Of a DNA stretch of 64,000 bases, positions 8,359 through 16,368 are shown piece by piece (within the stretch, counting starts at the first letter, position 1; each line of letters opens with the position of its first letter). Source of the stretch: Roseovarius sp. UBA6217 (GTDB lineage Bacteria; Pseudomonadota; Alphaproteobacteria; Rhodobacterales; Rhodobacteraceae). A program made the position numbers and the translations under genes. A model generated the notes under the pieces. It was not told the DNA's origin. It was given only the letters and a program-made list of their open reading frames with translations, and made no database searches. The DNA is taken from positions 75,841 through 139,840 of the forward strand of contig DISF01000053.1 in the NCBI GenBank assembly GCA_002421985.1, read 5' to 3'.

Positions 8359-9525
8359 TCAGTAGGATTTCGGCAGGCCGAGCGCATGTTCCGCGATGAA
8401 CGACAGCAACAGTTGCGGTGTTATCGGCGCGATGCGGAACAGGATGGCTTCCCGCACAAGCCGCTCGACATGATATTCCTTGGCATATCCGAAACCGCCG
8501 AATGTCAGCTGCGCGGTCTGCGTCGCCTTCACCGCCGCTTCGCCGGCCAGGTATTTGGCTGCGTTCGCTTCGTTTCCGCAGGGCTTGCCGGCGTCATAAA
8601 GCGCACCGGCGCTCATCGCCATGAGATTGGCCGCTTCCAGCTCCGCCCAGCAGGCGGCCAGCGGGTGCTGCACCCCCTGATTCTGGCCAATCGGCCTGCC
8701 AAAGACGACACGTTCGTTGGCGTAATCCGACGCACGGCGAAGCGCGTTGCGCCCGATGCCCACCGCCTCGGCGGCGATCAGCACCCTTTCGGGATTCAGC
8801 CCGTGCAGGATCTGGCGGAAACCCTGACCTTCCTCGCCGATCAGATCCTCGGCCGGAATCGGCAGCCCGTCGATGAACAGTTCGTTCGAATCGACGCATT
8901 TGCGGCCCATCTTCTCGATCTCGCGCACCGTGACGAACGTCCGGTCCAGATCGGTGTAGAACAGGCTCAGGCCTTCGGTCGGTTTCCTGACCTCTTCCAG
9001 CGGAGTGGTGCGCGCCAGAAGCAGTATCTTGTCGGCGACCTGGGCGGTCGAAATCCAGACCTTCTGCCCATGCACGACATAGCGATCGCCCTGACGCACG
9101 GCGCGGGTTTTCAGCTTGGTGGTGTCCAGGCCCGTGGTGGGTTCGGTGACACCGAAACAGGCCCGTTGCTCGCCGGCCACCAGCGGCGGAAGATACTTTT
9201 TCTTCTGATCCTCGGTGCCGAACTTGACGACCGGATTCAGCCCGAAGATGTTCATGTGAACCGCCGAGGCCGCGCTGTTGCCGCCACCGGATTCCGCGAT
9301 GGCCTGCATCATGATCGCAGCATCAACGATTCCAAGACCGGCCCCGCCGTACTCTTCGGGAATGGCGATCCCCAGCCAGCCATTGCGGGCCAGCTTCTGG
9401 TGCAACTCGTGCGGGAAACCGCCTTCGCGATCCTTTTTCAGCCAGAACTCATCATCGAACTCTTCGCAAATACGCAGGATCGCCTCGCGGATTCCCTGCT
9501 GATCGGATGTCATCTGATAGGTCAT
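8359..9525 (-). CDS. Acyl-CoA dehydrogenase (isovaleryl-type base position)
   Basis: Protein of 388 residues, full ACAD fold. It has TEPTTGLDTTKLKTRA in the beta domain and ERVVFGRPIGQNQ in the C-terminal domain. The Glu of LNPERVLIAAEAVG occupies the catalytic position used by isovaleryl-CoA dehydrogenase, while the C-terminal medium-chain position has no Glu (RIAPITPQ). It probably forms a 2,3-enoyl-CoA from a branched or bulky acyl-CoA. Start ATG 9525 with GAGGAG upstream. It lies between the ADP-forming synthetase and a CoA transferase on the minus strand. Substrate unknown. Confidence 0.9.
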   Translation of the reverse strand: MTYQMTSDQQGIREAILRICEEFDDEFWLKKDREGGFPHELHQKLARNGWLGIAIPEEYGGAGLGIVDAAIMMQAIAESGGGNSAASAVHMNIFGLNPVVKFGTEDQKKKYLPPLVAGEQRACFGVTEPTTGLDTTKLKTRAVRQGDRYVVHGQKVWISTAQVADKILLLARTTPLEEVRKPTEGLSLFYTDLDRTFVTVREIEKMGRKCVDSNELFIDGLPIPAEDLIGEEGQGFRQILHGLNPERVLIAAEAVGIGRNALRRASDYANERVVFGRPIGQNQGVQHPLAACWAELEAANLMAMSAGALYDAGKPCGNEANAAKYLAGEAAVKATQTAQLTFGGFGYAKEYHVERLVREAILFRIAPITPQLLLSFIAEHALGLPKSY

Positions 9526-9555
9526 GGTGTTCTCCTCAAATCTCGCAACCCGCTC

Positions 9556-10764
9556 TCAGCGGTTCGGCTCGGCGACGGTGCCGTTTTCGGTGAGCTTGTC
9601 GATCTGCCCGGCGTCATATCCGAGCTCTTCCAGCACTGCACGGCTATCAGCGCCCAGGTCGCGGCGCCCGAGCCAGCGCAGCCGCCCCGGCGTCTTGTCC
9701 AGCTTTGGCACCGGCCCGACAACCTTGGTGTCGTCACCCTCAACCCCCACAATATCGCCCCGTGCGGCGATCTGCGGATCGGCCAAAATGTCATCGACAT
9801 CATAGATCATCGCCGCCACGGCATCGTGGGCCTGAAAGATGTCGATCGCCTCCTGTGCGTCATGCTGCGCCACGAAGGCCGCAATCCGCTCGTTGATCTC
9901 GTCCCTGTGTTTTGCGAAGCCGTCGAGGTTCTGGAATTGCGGCTGGTCTGCCCATTCCTTTCCACCCGCCGCCTCAAGAAGCCGCCGCCCGGTCGCCGCA
10001 CTGCCCGCGGTGATGGTGACCCATTTGCCGTCCTTGGCGCGGAACACCCCAGCCGGGGCGTAGGAGTTGGGGGCCTGAAGCCCGTTTCGGTCAACCGGCA
10101 GCCCCGCGCCGGTGCGCATCGGGACGTGGTAGTCGATCAGGCGCAACAGAGGCTCGAAAATGGCCAGATCCACCACCTGCCCCCGGGCGCTGCCGTTCTG
10201 AATGGCATGAAGCGCCATCATCGCGCCATAGGCCGCCATGAGGCCGGTGGTTGAATCTGCTGCCGGAAATCCGGGATGCATCGGTGCGTTGTCGGCAAAG
10301 CCGGTGATATGTGCCAGCCCGCTCATCGCCTCGCCTGCCCGGCCAAAGCCCGGCCACGAAGCACGCGGCCCGGTCTGGCCGTAGCCCGAGATCCGCACGA
10401 TCACCAGATCGGGGTTCCACTCGTGCAAGACCTCCGGTGCCAGACCTGCCCGTTCAAGCACACCGGGGCGAAAGTTCTCGATCAGGACTTGCGCGCCCTC
10501 CACCAGGCGGCGCAGCACGTCGCGCCCCTCGTCGGATTTCCAGTCCAGCGCGACCAACCGCTTGTTTCGGGCCAGGGTTTTCCACCATGCACCGACTCCG
10601 TCGCTGGCGCGCGCGCTCAGCGCCCGAAGCATGTCGCCCTGCCCCGGTCGTTCGATCTTGATGACATCAGCGCCAAAATCAGACAGCAGAGCACCGCACA
10701 TCGGCGCGGCAATCACATGCCCCATTTCAATCACCCTGATATCGCTCAGCGGCCCGTCTTTCAT
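9556..10764 (-). CDS. CaiB/BaiF (family III) CoA transferase, catalytic Asp position altered
   Basis: Protein of 402 residues of the interlocked-dimer CoA transferase family. The N-terminal Rossmann region reads IRVIEMGHVIAAPMCG and ENFRPGVLERAGL follows near residue 100. In formyl-CoA transferase the acyl-carrying Asp follows a 'P-x-F-D' segment; here the matching segment reads WPGFGRAGEAMSG, so Gly stands at that position. The Gly version is common in a CaiB subgroup whose chemistry is less well defined. Start ATG 10764 preferred over an in-frame GTG two codons upstream. It faces the plus-strand ligase operon across a 164-bp divergent promoter region and is probably first in the operon with the ACAD and synthetase genes. 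Confidence 0.88.
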   Translation of the reverse strand: MKDGPLSDIRVIEMGHVIAAPMCGALLSDFGADVIKIERPGQGDMLRALSARASDGVGAWWKTLARNKRLVALDWKSDEGRDVLRRLVEGAQVLIENFRPGVLERAGLAPEVLHEWNPDLVIVRISGYGQTGPRASWPGFGRAGEAMSGLAHITGFADNAPMHPGFPAADSTTGLMAAYGAMMALHAIQNGSARGQVVDLAIFEPLLRLIDYHVPMRTGAGLPVDRNGLQAPNSYAPAGVFRAKDGKWVTITAGSAATGRRLLEAAGGKEWADQPQFQNLDGFAKHRDEINERIAAFVAQHDAQEAIDIFQAHDAVAAMIYDVDDILADPQIAARGDIVGVEGDDTKVVGPVPKLDKTPGRLRWLGRRDLGADSRAVLEELGYDAGQIDKLTENGTVAEPNR

Positions 10765-10853
10765 CTTCACTCGGCAGTCTCCCGGATTGTCATTTTTCGG
10801 TCGTCAAGCCCAAACCTTCAGGTCCAGCGCCCCTAGTCTTCCCGAAACCGAAA

Positions 10854-10886
10854 TCGATTGCGAGAACAATCGAACACCCGTTAGAA
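10854..10886. promoter_or_regulatory. Divergent promoter with two overlapping inverted repeats
   Basis: Two inverted repeats sit midway between the CoA transferase (minus) and the split ligase operon (plus). One is TCGATTG-N6-CAATCGA at 10854-10873, a perfect 7-bp stem. The other is TCGAACA-CCC-GTTAGAA at 10870-10886, which matches in spacing and most bases the TCTAACA-N3-GTTAGAT operators at 52810 and 56464. They overlap by 4 bp, so two regulators could compete here. Functional role is inferred. Confidence 0.5.
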
Positions 10887-10928
10887 CCTCAAAGCAGGTT
10901 GCGAAATTTTTACTTGACGGAGAAAGAA

Positions 10929-12344
10929 ATGGCTGAGCCAAGCTCGAATCGAATGGCTGAACGTCGACGTTCAGTTGCGGAGGCACTGAACGGATTATTC
11001 GATCCACGCACCATCGCGGTGGTCGGGGCGTCCCGCACCAAGGGCAAGCTCGGGCAGGCCGTGCTGGCGCTGCTGAAGAGCAACGGCTACCGCGGCAGAA
11101 TCATTCCGGTGAACCCTTCGGGCGGGGAAATCGAGGGCCTTCCGGCGGCGCGCCGCCTGGAAGATATCGAAGGCCCGATCGACGTGGTCGTTCTCGCGAC
11201 CCCGGTCGGCATCGCTCTCGATGCGCTGGAAACCTGCACCCGGCTCAATGTGAAAGTCGTGGTCGGGGTGACCTCGGGTTTTTCCGAAGCCGGCGAAGAG
11301 GGGCATGAAAACGAGATGCGGCTGCGCCGGATCATGAAGGACGCGCCCTTTCGCCTGATTGGGCCGAACTGCGAAGGCGTGGTGCGCCCCGCAGCGGACC
11401 TGCAACTGACCTTCAGCCCCATGTTCAACGGTCTCAGGCCCGGCCCGGTGGCCATGATTTCCCAGTCCGGCGCGCTCGCGGGCCTTATGGCGTTGCTTCT
11501 GGGCGAACGCGGCGTGGGTATCAATGCTATCGTCTCCAGCGGCAACGAATCGGATCTGACCGCCGCGGATCTGCTCGACTATCTGGGCAACGACCCGCAG
11601 ACGCGCGTGGTTCTGTGCTATGTTGAGGAACTGCGCGACGGGCGCCGCTTTGCCGAGGCGGCCCAACGGCTCACAAGAGCCGGAAAGCACGTCGTCGCGG
11701 TCAAGGGCGGACGAAGTCGCGCCGGATCGCGCGCTGTCCAGTCGCATACCGGCGCGATGGCCGGGGACGACCGGGTGATCAGTGCGGTCTTCCGCGAAAC
11801 CGGGGTTATCCGCGCCCGGGAATCCGTGGCTGCCGTCGATGCCGTCACGGCCCTCGCCGCAGGCAGACGGCCCGCCGGCAACCGCGTCGGAATCATCTCT
11901 GTCACCGGTGGGCTTGGCGTCGAGATGACCGACCTGGCCGAAAGCGCCGGCTTCGAGGTTCCTGTCCTGAACGAGGCGACGCAGACCGCGCTGGCGCGCT
12001 ATGTGCCGTTCTACGGGTCGGTGTCGAATCCAGTCGATCTCACCGGCGTCGTTCTGGCGAATCCTACCTATGTGGGCCGTTGCCTGGAGGCCGTGGCAGC
12101 CGATCCGGGCGTGGATATTGCCATCGCAATTATCACATTTGTGCCGGATCAACAGTTCATCGAGGCGTTGGCCGAGGCGTTCGACAGCACCGGCAAGCCG
12201 GTTCTGATCGTCTGGACCGGCTCGGCGCGCAGCAATGCTTCGGGCGACGCGCTGCGCGAACGGGCTGTCCCGGTTTATGATTCGCCCGCGCGGGCAGCGT
12301 CGGGCCTTGCGGCGCTGGCGGCCATGACAGGAGAAGTGGCATGA
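10929..12344 (+). CDS. ADP-forming acyl-CoA synthetase, alpha (CoA-binding/ligase) subunit
   Basis: Protein of 471 residues carrying the first two modules of the ADP-forming synthetases. The CoA-binding domain (about 25-155) begins PRTIAVVGASRTKGKLG. The ligase domains (to about 460) contain SQSGALAG and QSHTGAMAGDD, with the candidate phosphohistidine in SHTG. It has no ATP-grasp module; the next gene supplies it and overlaps by ATGA. Start ATG 10929, with GGAGAAAG upstream; an earlier in-frame ATG at 10899 lacks such a site. First gene of a six-gene operon ending at the terminator at 16314. Confidence 0.9.
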   Translation: MAEPSSNRMAERRRSVAEALNGLFDPRTIAVVGASRTKGKLGQAVLALLKSNGYRGRIIPVNPSGGEIEGLPAARRLEDIEGPIDVVVLATPVGIALDALETCTRLNVKVVVGVTSGFSEAGEEGHENEMRLRRIMKDAPFRLIGPNCEGVVRPAADLQLTFSPMFNGLRPGPVAMISQSGALAGLMALLLGERGVGINAIVSSGNESDLTAADLLDYLGNDPQTRVVLCYVEELRDGRRFAEAAQRLTRAGKHVVAVKGGRSRAGSRAVQSHTGAMAGDDRVISAVFRETGVIRARESVAAVDAVTALAAGRRPAGNRVGIISVTGGLGVEMTDLAESAGFEVPVLNEATQTALARYVPFYGSVSNPVDLTGVVLANPTYVGRCLEAVAADPGVDIAIAIITFVPDQQFIEALAEAFDSTGKPVLIVWTGSARSNASGDALRERAVPVYDSPARAASGLAALAAMTGEVA

Positions 12345-13012
12345 CACCGAGGGAAACACTGGAAAACTGGCAGCGCACCGGACGCAAAGTGGTCCATGAG
12401 GCCGATGCGAAGGACCTGCTGCAACGGATCGGCATACCGGTGCCGAAACGCGACCCCGCCGAGGGGCGCTGTGTCGCCAAGCTGTGTCACGACGACTATC
12501 CGCATAAATCCGATCATGGTCTCGTCCGGCTGGGTCTCTCGCCCCAAGAGGCGAAACAGGCCGCCGCCGAAATGGCGCAACGGATTGCGGGTGGCACGGA
12601 GCTGATCGAGCAAATGGAAGAGGGATCCGTGGCCGAATGGATCGTCGGCTGCAAACGCGACGACACCTTTGGCCCGATCGTTCTGGCCGGCCCCGGCGGA
12701 ATTCTGGTGGAACTGATCGACGCGGCCGAAATCCGGCTCGCTCCGGCAGACCCGCAAACCGCCGAGGCGATGGTGAATTCGGGCCCCGGTGCGAGGTTGC
12801 TGGCGGGCCTGCGCGGCGCGGAACCCGCCGACAAGGGGGCCCTGGCGGACCTGATTTCACGCATATCTGTTTTCTTCGCCGAAAACGCCGATCTGATCTC
12901 GGAAATCGAAATCAACCCTGTGATACTTCGGGCAGACGGGAAAGGTCTGGTCGCTGCCGATGCCTTGATCGTGTTGTCGCCCAAGACAGATGAACAGGAG
13001 AATTTCACGTGA
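12341..13012 (+). CDS. ADP-forming acyl-CoA synthetase, beta (ATP-grasp) subunit
   Basis: Protein of 223 residues that is essentially one ATP-grasp domain. It has the KLCHDDYPHKSDHG nucleotide region near residues 46-60, GPIVLAGPGGILVEL in the middle, and the metal-binding ISEIEINPVIL near the C-terminus. It completes the alpha subunit just upstream, with which it overlaps by 4 bp (ATGA), so both are probably made in equal amounts. Together they match the domain content of the fused 704-residue enzyme at 6217. The next gene starts on its stop codon (GTGA). Confidence 0.88.
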   Translation: MTPRETLENWQRTGRKVVHEADAKDLLQRIGIPVPKRDPAEGRCVAKLCHDDYPHKSDHGLVRLGLSPQEAKQAAAEMAQRIAGGTELIEQMEEGSVAEWIVGCKRDDTFGPIVLAGPGGILVELIDAAEIRLAPADPQTAEAMVNSGPGARLLAGLRGAEPADKGALADLISRISVFFAENADLISEIEINPVILRADGKGLVAADALIVLSPKTDEQENFT

Positions 13013-13509
13013 TACATCACCCTTTCGGAGAGCTGTCACTGGGCCAGACCGGCGTATCCAGCGGGCGGACGATGACGGAAACCGATGTCGTCAATTTCTG
13101 CATGCTCACCGGGAACTGGCTCGAACTGCATTCCAACATCGAGCACGCCAAAGAGGCGATCTATGGTCAGCGCCTTGTTCAGGGCAGCCTCGTGTTTTCC
13201 ATCGTCAACGCGATGATCCCCTTCGACAGCTCGGTGCTCGCCGCCTTCTACGGCTGTGACAAGCTGCGCTTTCTTCGGCCCACCTTCATCAACGATACCC
13301 TCTGGGCCCGCGCAGAGATCATCGATCTCAAGGATCACGACGAAAAGCACGGCGTGGTGACCAACAAGCTGGAAGGGATCAACCAGCGCGACGAGACGGT
13401 GATGCGCTGCGAGTTCAGCCTGCTGATCCGAAAATCCCGCCTCGATCACCCCGGAGAACCGCCCAAGGTCCGGGCCGCGCACAACGCCACACAAGGAGAG
13501 AGCGCATGA
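13009..13509 (+). CDS. MaoC-like hot-dog protein (possible enoyl-CoA hydratase)
   Basis: Protein of 166 residues with a single MaoC/hot-dog fold. The hydratase-2 dyad is usually Asp-x4-His. Here the segment TGNWLELHSN has Asn36 in the Asp position and keeps His41, so activity may be changed; it could also be the structural half of a heteromeric hydratase. Start is GTG at 13009 in a GTGA overlap with the ATP-grasp gene, and its own stop overlaps the next ACAD start by ATGA. Context suggests it hydrates the enoyl-CoA made by that ACAD before cleavage by the thiolase-fold/DUF35 pair. Confidence 0.8.
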   Translation: MIHHPFGELSLGQTGVSSGRTMTETDVVNFCMLTGNWLELHSNIEHAKEAIYGQRLVQGSLVFSIVNAMIPFDSSVLAAFYGCDKLRFLRPTFINDTLWARAEIIDLKDHDEKHGVVTNKLEGINQRDETVMRCEFSLLIRKSRLDHPGEPPKVRAAHNATQGESA

Positions 13510-14648
13510 ACTTTCTGACCCCCGAGCAGGAGATGTGGCGCAAGACGGTCGAGCGTTTCATCGACGAGGAGATCGGTCGCGAGTATATCCGCAAATGCGA
13601 CCGTGAGCGCGAATACCCCTATGAGGCCTACGAAAAGGTGGCCAAGCAGGGTTGGCTCGGCATCCTGTTCTCGGAAGAGAACGGCGGCCTCGGCGGTGAC
13701 ATCATGGATTATGCCCTGATGTGCGAGGGGCTGGCAAAATACGGCTTCGACTTCTCCACCGGCCTGATGGTCGCCACCTTCACCGCGATGAATATCGAGA
13801 AATTCGGCACGCCCGAACAGAAGGAGCGGTATATCCAGCCGTTCCTTGATGGCGATATCCGCTTCTCGATCTCGATTTCCGAACCCGGTGCCGGCTCGGA
13901 TGCGGCCTCGACCAAGACCCGCGCGCGGCGCGACGGCAACGGCTGGGTGGTCAAGGGGCAAAAGCTCTGGTGCTCGGGCGCGACGGCCGACAATGCGATC
14001 CTCGCCATGCTGACCCGCACCGACCCCGACGCCCCCAAGCACAAGGGGCTGTCTGTGTTCCTGATCCCCAACGACACCGAGGGGCTGGACATCCGCAAGC
14101 TGCCAACTCTGGCGCGGCGCGCAACAGGCACCACCGAAATCTTCGTCGACGACGTGAAACTGCCCGCCGATGCGCTTCTGGGGGCCGAAAACGACGGCTG
14201 GAGAATCATCACCGACCATCTGGAACTGGAACGTGTCGCCGTGGCGGCCGCCTATGTCGGCAATGCCCAGACAGCAGTGAACGATGCCCTGCGCTATGCG
14301 CATGAACGGATCCAGTTCGACAAGCCGATCTTCGACTTTCAGGTGATCCGTCACATGCTGGCCGACATGCAAACCCAGGTCGACGCCGCCCGACTGCTCG
14401 TCTATCGCGCCGCCAGCCTGGCTGCGGCCAAGAAGCCCTGCACGCGCGAAGTGTCGATGGCAAAGCTCTTTGCCTCCGAGACGCTGCAAACCGTCACGCG
14501 CAACGGAATGCAGATCCTCGGCGGTCATTCCATGCTGCCCGACGCGGATATGGAGCGGTATTTCCGCGAAGGAATGCAAAGCACCATCGGTGGCGGGACC
14601 TCGCAGATTCAGCGCACGCTGATCGCCAAGACCATGCGCCCGAACTGA
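13506..14648 (+). CDS. Acyl-CoA dehydrogenase (isovaleryl-type base position)
   Basis: Full-length ACAD of 380 residues. It has SEPGAGSDAASTKTRA for FAD/substrate contacts, WCSGA, and ERIQFDKPIFDFQ in the C-terminal domain. Glu in LELERVAVAAAYVG is at the isovaleryl-type catalytic position; the C-terminal segment GGGTSQIQ lacks the medium-chain Glu. Start ATG 13506 overlaps the MaoC-like gene stop by 4 bp. It precedes the thiolase-fold gene by 48 bp within one operon. Expected reaction is acyl-CoA to 2,3-enoyl-CoA with electrons to ETF. Confidence 0.92.
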   Translation: MNFLTPEQEMWRKTVERFIDEEIGREYIRKCDREREYPYEAYEKVAKQGWLGILFSEENGGLGGDIMDYALMCEGLAKYGFDFSTGLMVATFTAMNIEKFGTPEQKERYIQPFLDGDIRFSISISEPGAGSDAASTKTRARRDGNGWVVKGQKLWCSGATADNAILAMLTRTDPDAPKHKGLSVFLIPNDTEGLDIRKLPTLARRATGTTEIFVDDVKLPADALLGAENDGWRIITDHLELERVAVAAAYVGNAQTAVNDALRYAHERIQFDKPIFDFQVIRHMLADMQTQVDAARLLVYRAASLAAAKKPCTREVSMAKLFASETLQTVTRNGMQILGGHSMLPDADMERYFREGMQSTIGGGTSQIQRTLIAKTMRPN

Positions 14649-14696
14649 CATCGGGACCGCTTGGGGACACGACCGCACAACAAAGGGACAGAGCAT

Positions 14697-15869
14697 ATGA
14701 AAAACGGACGCGATCCGGTGATCGTCGGCCTTGCCGACGCGCCAATCGACGACGGGAAATTCGTCACCAAGGCCTCGGTTCTGGGCCATGCCGCCCTGGT
14801 GGCGAAGGCCGCCGTCGAGGAAGCCGGCCTGACGCTTGATGATGTCGACGGTCTTTTGACTGCCGGCATGTGGGGCGTGCCGGGGCCCGGTCAGCTCGCC
14901 ACGGTGACGCTGGGCGAGTATCTGGGCATCATGCCGACCTATGTGGATGGCACCAATATCGGCGGCTCGGCGTTTGAGGCGCATGTCGCACACGCCGCGA
15001 TGGCGCTGCGCGAAGGCTATTGCGAGGTTGCCCTGATCGTCTACAGCTCCGATCAGAAATCCCTGCGCAGCCGCAATCTGGGCGGTCGTCCCTCGGTTCT
15101 GTCGATGCAGCACGAAACGCCCTACGGGATGCCGACGCCTGTGGGCGGCTACGCGATGGCGGCGCAGCGTCACATGCACGAATATGGCACCACCTCCGAG
15201 AATCTGGCCGAGATTGCCGTCGCCGCCCGGAAATGGGCGCAGCTGAACCCCGCCGCGACGCGGCGCGATCCGCTCACAGTCGATGACGTCCTGTCCAGCC
15301 CGATGATCTCGGAACCGCTGCACCTGCTCGACTGCTGCCTTGTCACCGACGGCGCGGGTGCCATCGTGATGACCACCGCCGAGCGCGCCAGGGACCTCAA
15401 GACCAAACCCGTCGCGGTCAAGGGCTATGGCGAAGCGCACACCCATTGGGCCATCGGAGAGATGCCCGATCTCGCCCGCCTGCTGCCCGCGCAAAAGGCC
15501 GGCGAAATCGCGATGAAAATGGCCGGCGTAAGCCATTCCGACATCGACGTGGTCGAGGTCTACGACAGTTTTACGATCACGGTCCTGCTGACGCTCGAAG
15601 CGCTTGGCTTCTGCAAGATCGGCGAAGGCGGCGATTTTGTCTCCGGCCAACGCACGGCACCCGGTGGTGCCTTTCCCATGAACACCAATGGCGGTGGCCT
15701 TTCTGCGCTGCATCCGGGCATGTACGGGATGTTCCTGCTGATCGAGGCGACCCGCCAGTTGCGGGGCGTTTGTGGCGACCGGCAGGTCAAGGGGGCCGAA
15801 ACCGCGCTGGTGCATGGCACGGGGGGCACGCTGTCCTCTGGCGCGACCGTGATTTTGCAGAAGGACTGA
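14697..15869 (+). CDS. Cys-less thiolase-fold protein, Ltp2-type (putative retro-aldolase)
   Basis: Protein of 390 residues with the thiolase superfamily fold of the SCPx/lipid-transfer group. The nucleophilic Cys of thiolases is missing: the matching segment reads NIGGSAFEAH (GGSAF at 89-93). The EVYDSFTITVLLTLEALGFC segment has Tyr where the classical thiolase at 61475 has His, and GGLSALHPGMYG keeps a His-x4-Tyr. These traits fit Ltp2, the steroid side-chain aldolase that works with a DUF35 partner and splits a beta-hydroxyacyl-CoA without CoA attack. The DUF35 gene follows 4 bp downstream. Start ATG 14697 with AAGGGA upstream. Activity inferred. Confidence 0.82.
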   Translation: MKNGRDPVIVGLADAPIDDGKFVTKASVLGHAALVAKAAVEEAGLTLDDVDGLLTAGMWGVPGPGQLATVTLGEYLGIMPTYVDGTNIGGSAFEAHVAHAAMALREGYCEVALIVYSSDQKSLRSRNLGGRPSVLSMQHETPYGMPTPVGGYAMAAQRHMHEYGTTSENLAEIAVAARKWAQLNPAATRRDPLTVDDVLSSPMISEPLHLLDCCLVTDGAGAIVMTTAERARDLKTKPVAVKGYGEAHTHWAIGEMPDLARLLPAQKAGEIAMKMAGVSHSDIDVVEVYDSFTITVLLTLEALGFCKIGEGGDFVSGQRTAPGGAFPMNTNGGGLSALHPGMYGMFLLIEATRQLRGVCGDRQVKGAETALVHGTGGTLSSGATVILQKD

Positions 15870-15873
15870 GCCG

Positions 15874-16278
15874 ATGAGCACTGAAAAACCGCTTCCGGTG
15901 ATCGACCACGACAGCGCACCCTATTGGGAGGCCGCGCGCGAGGGCCGTCTCGACATCCCGCTTTGCGGCGATTGCGGCAAGCATCACTTCTATCCGCGTG
16001 CGATCTGCCCGCATTGCCATTCCGACAACCTGAAGTTCGATACGGTCAGCGGGCGTGGCGTGGTGCATACCTTCACCATCGCCCGCCGCCCCGCAGGCCC
16101 CGCCTTTGCCGACGACGTTCCTTATGTTGTCGCGTTGATCGAGCTGGAAGAAGGCCCGCGGATGATGAGCCGGATCCAGACCGACGATCCCGAGACCGTG
16201 CAGATCGGAGCCAGGGTCGAAGTGACCTTCGTTAAAGCCACCGACGAGATCACCTTTCCCTACTTCAAGATGACATGA
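15874..16278 (+). CDS. DUF35 zinc-ribbon/OB-fold protein, partner of the thiolase-fold protein
   Basis: Protein of 134 residues. The zinc ribbon is formed by Cys31, Cys34, Cys45 and Cys48 (LCGDCG...CPHCHS), followed by an OB-fold. In characterised systems (ChsH2 DUF35 domain with Ltp2, and archaeal thiolase complexes) such a domain docks the thiolase-fold enzyme and shapes the acyl-CoA site. It follows the Cys-less thiolase gene by 4 bp and is the last gene before a strong terminator. Two more DUF35 genes, each beside a thiolase-fold gene, occur at 36257 and 56041. Confidence 0.88.
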   Translation: MSTEKPLPVIDHDSAPYWEAAREGRLDIPLCGDCGKHHFYPRAICPHCHSDNLKFDTVSGRGVVHTFTIARRPAGPAFADDVPYVVALIELEEGPRMMSRIQTDDPETVQIGARVEVTFVKATDEITFPYFKMT

Positions 16279-16313
16279 TGAAAGGGGCCAGAGGCCCCGA
16301 CTGTCCCACTCGG

Positions 16314-16351
16314 AAAGGGCCGCCACAGAATACCTGTGGCGGCCCTTTTTT
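16314..16351 (+). terminator. Rho-independent terminator of the split-ligase operon
   Basis: A perfect 15-bp stem (AAAGGGCCGCCACAG paired with its complement) with loop AATAC is followed by a T run. It sits 36 bp after the DUF35 stop and before the convergent TRAP gene. Confidence 0.92.
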
Positions 16352-16368
16352 GTGACGCGGCGGGGACA

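Noticed and set aside
13446..15881. 811-codon open frame on the minus strand
   Set aside because: Antisense shadow of the MaoC, ACAD and thiolase-fold genes. High GC gives long spurious frames; no ribosome site or domain.
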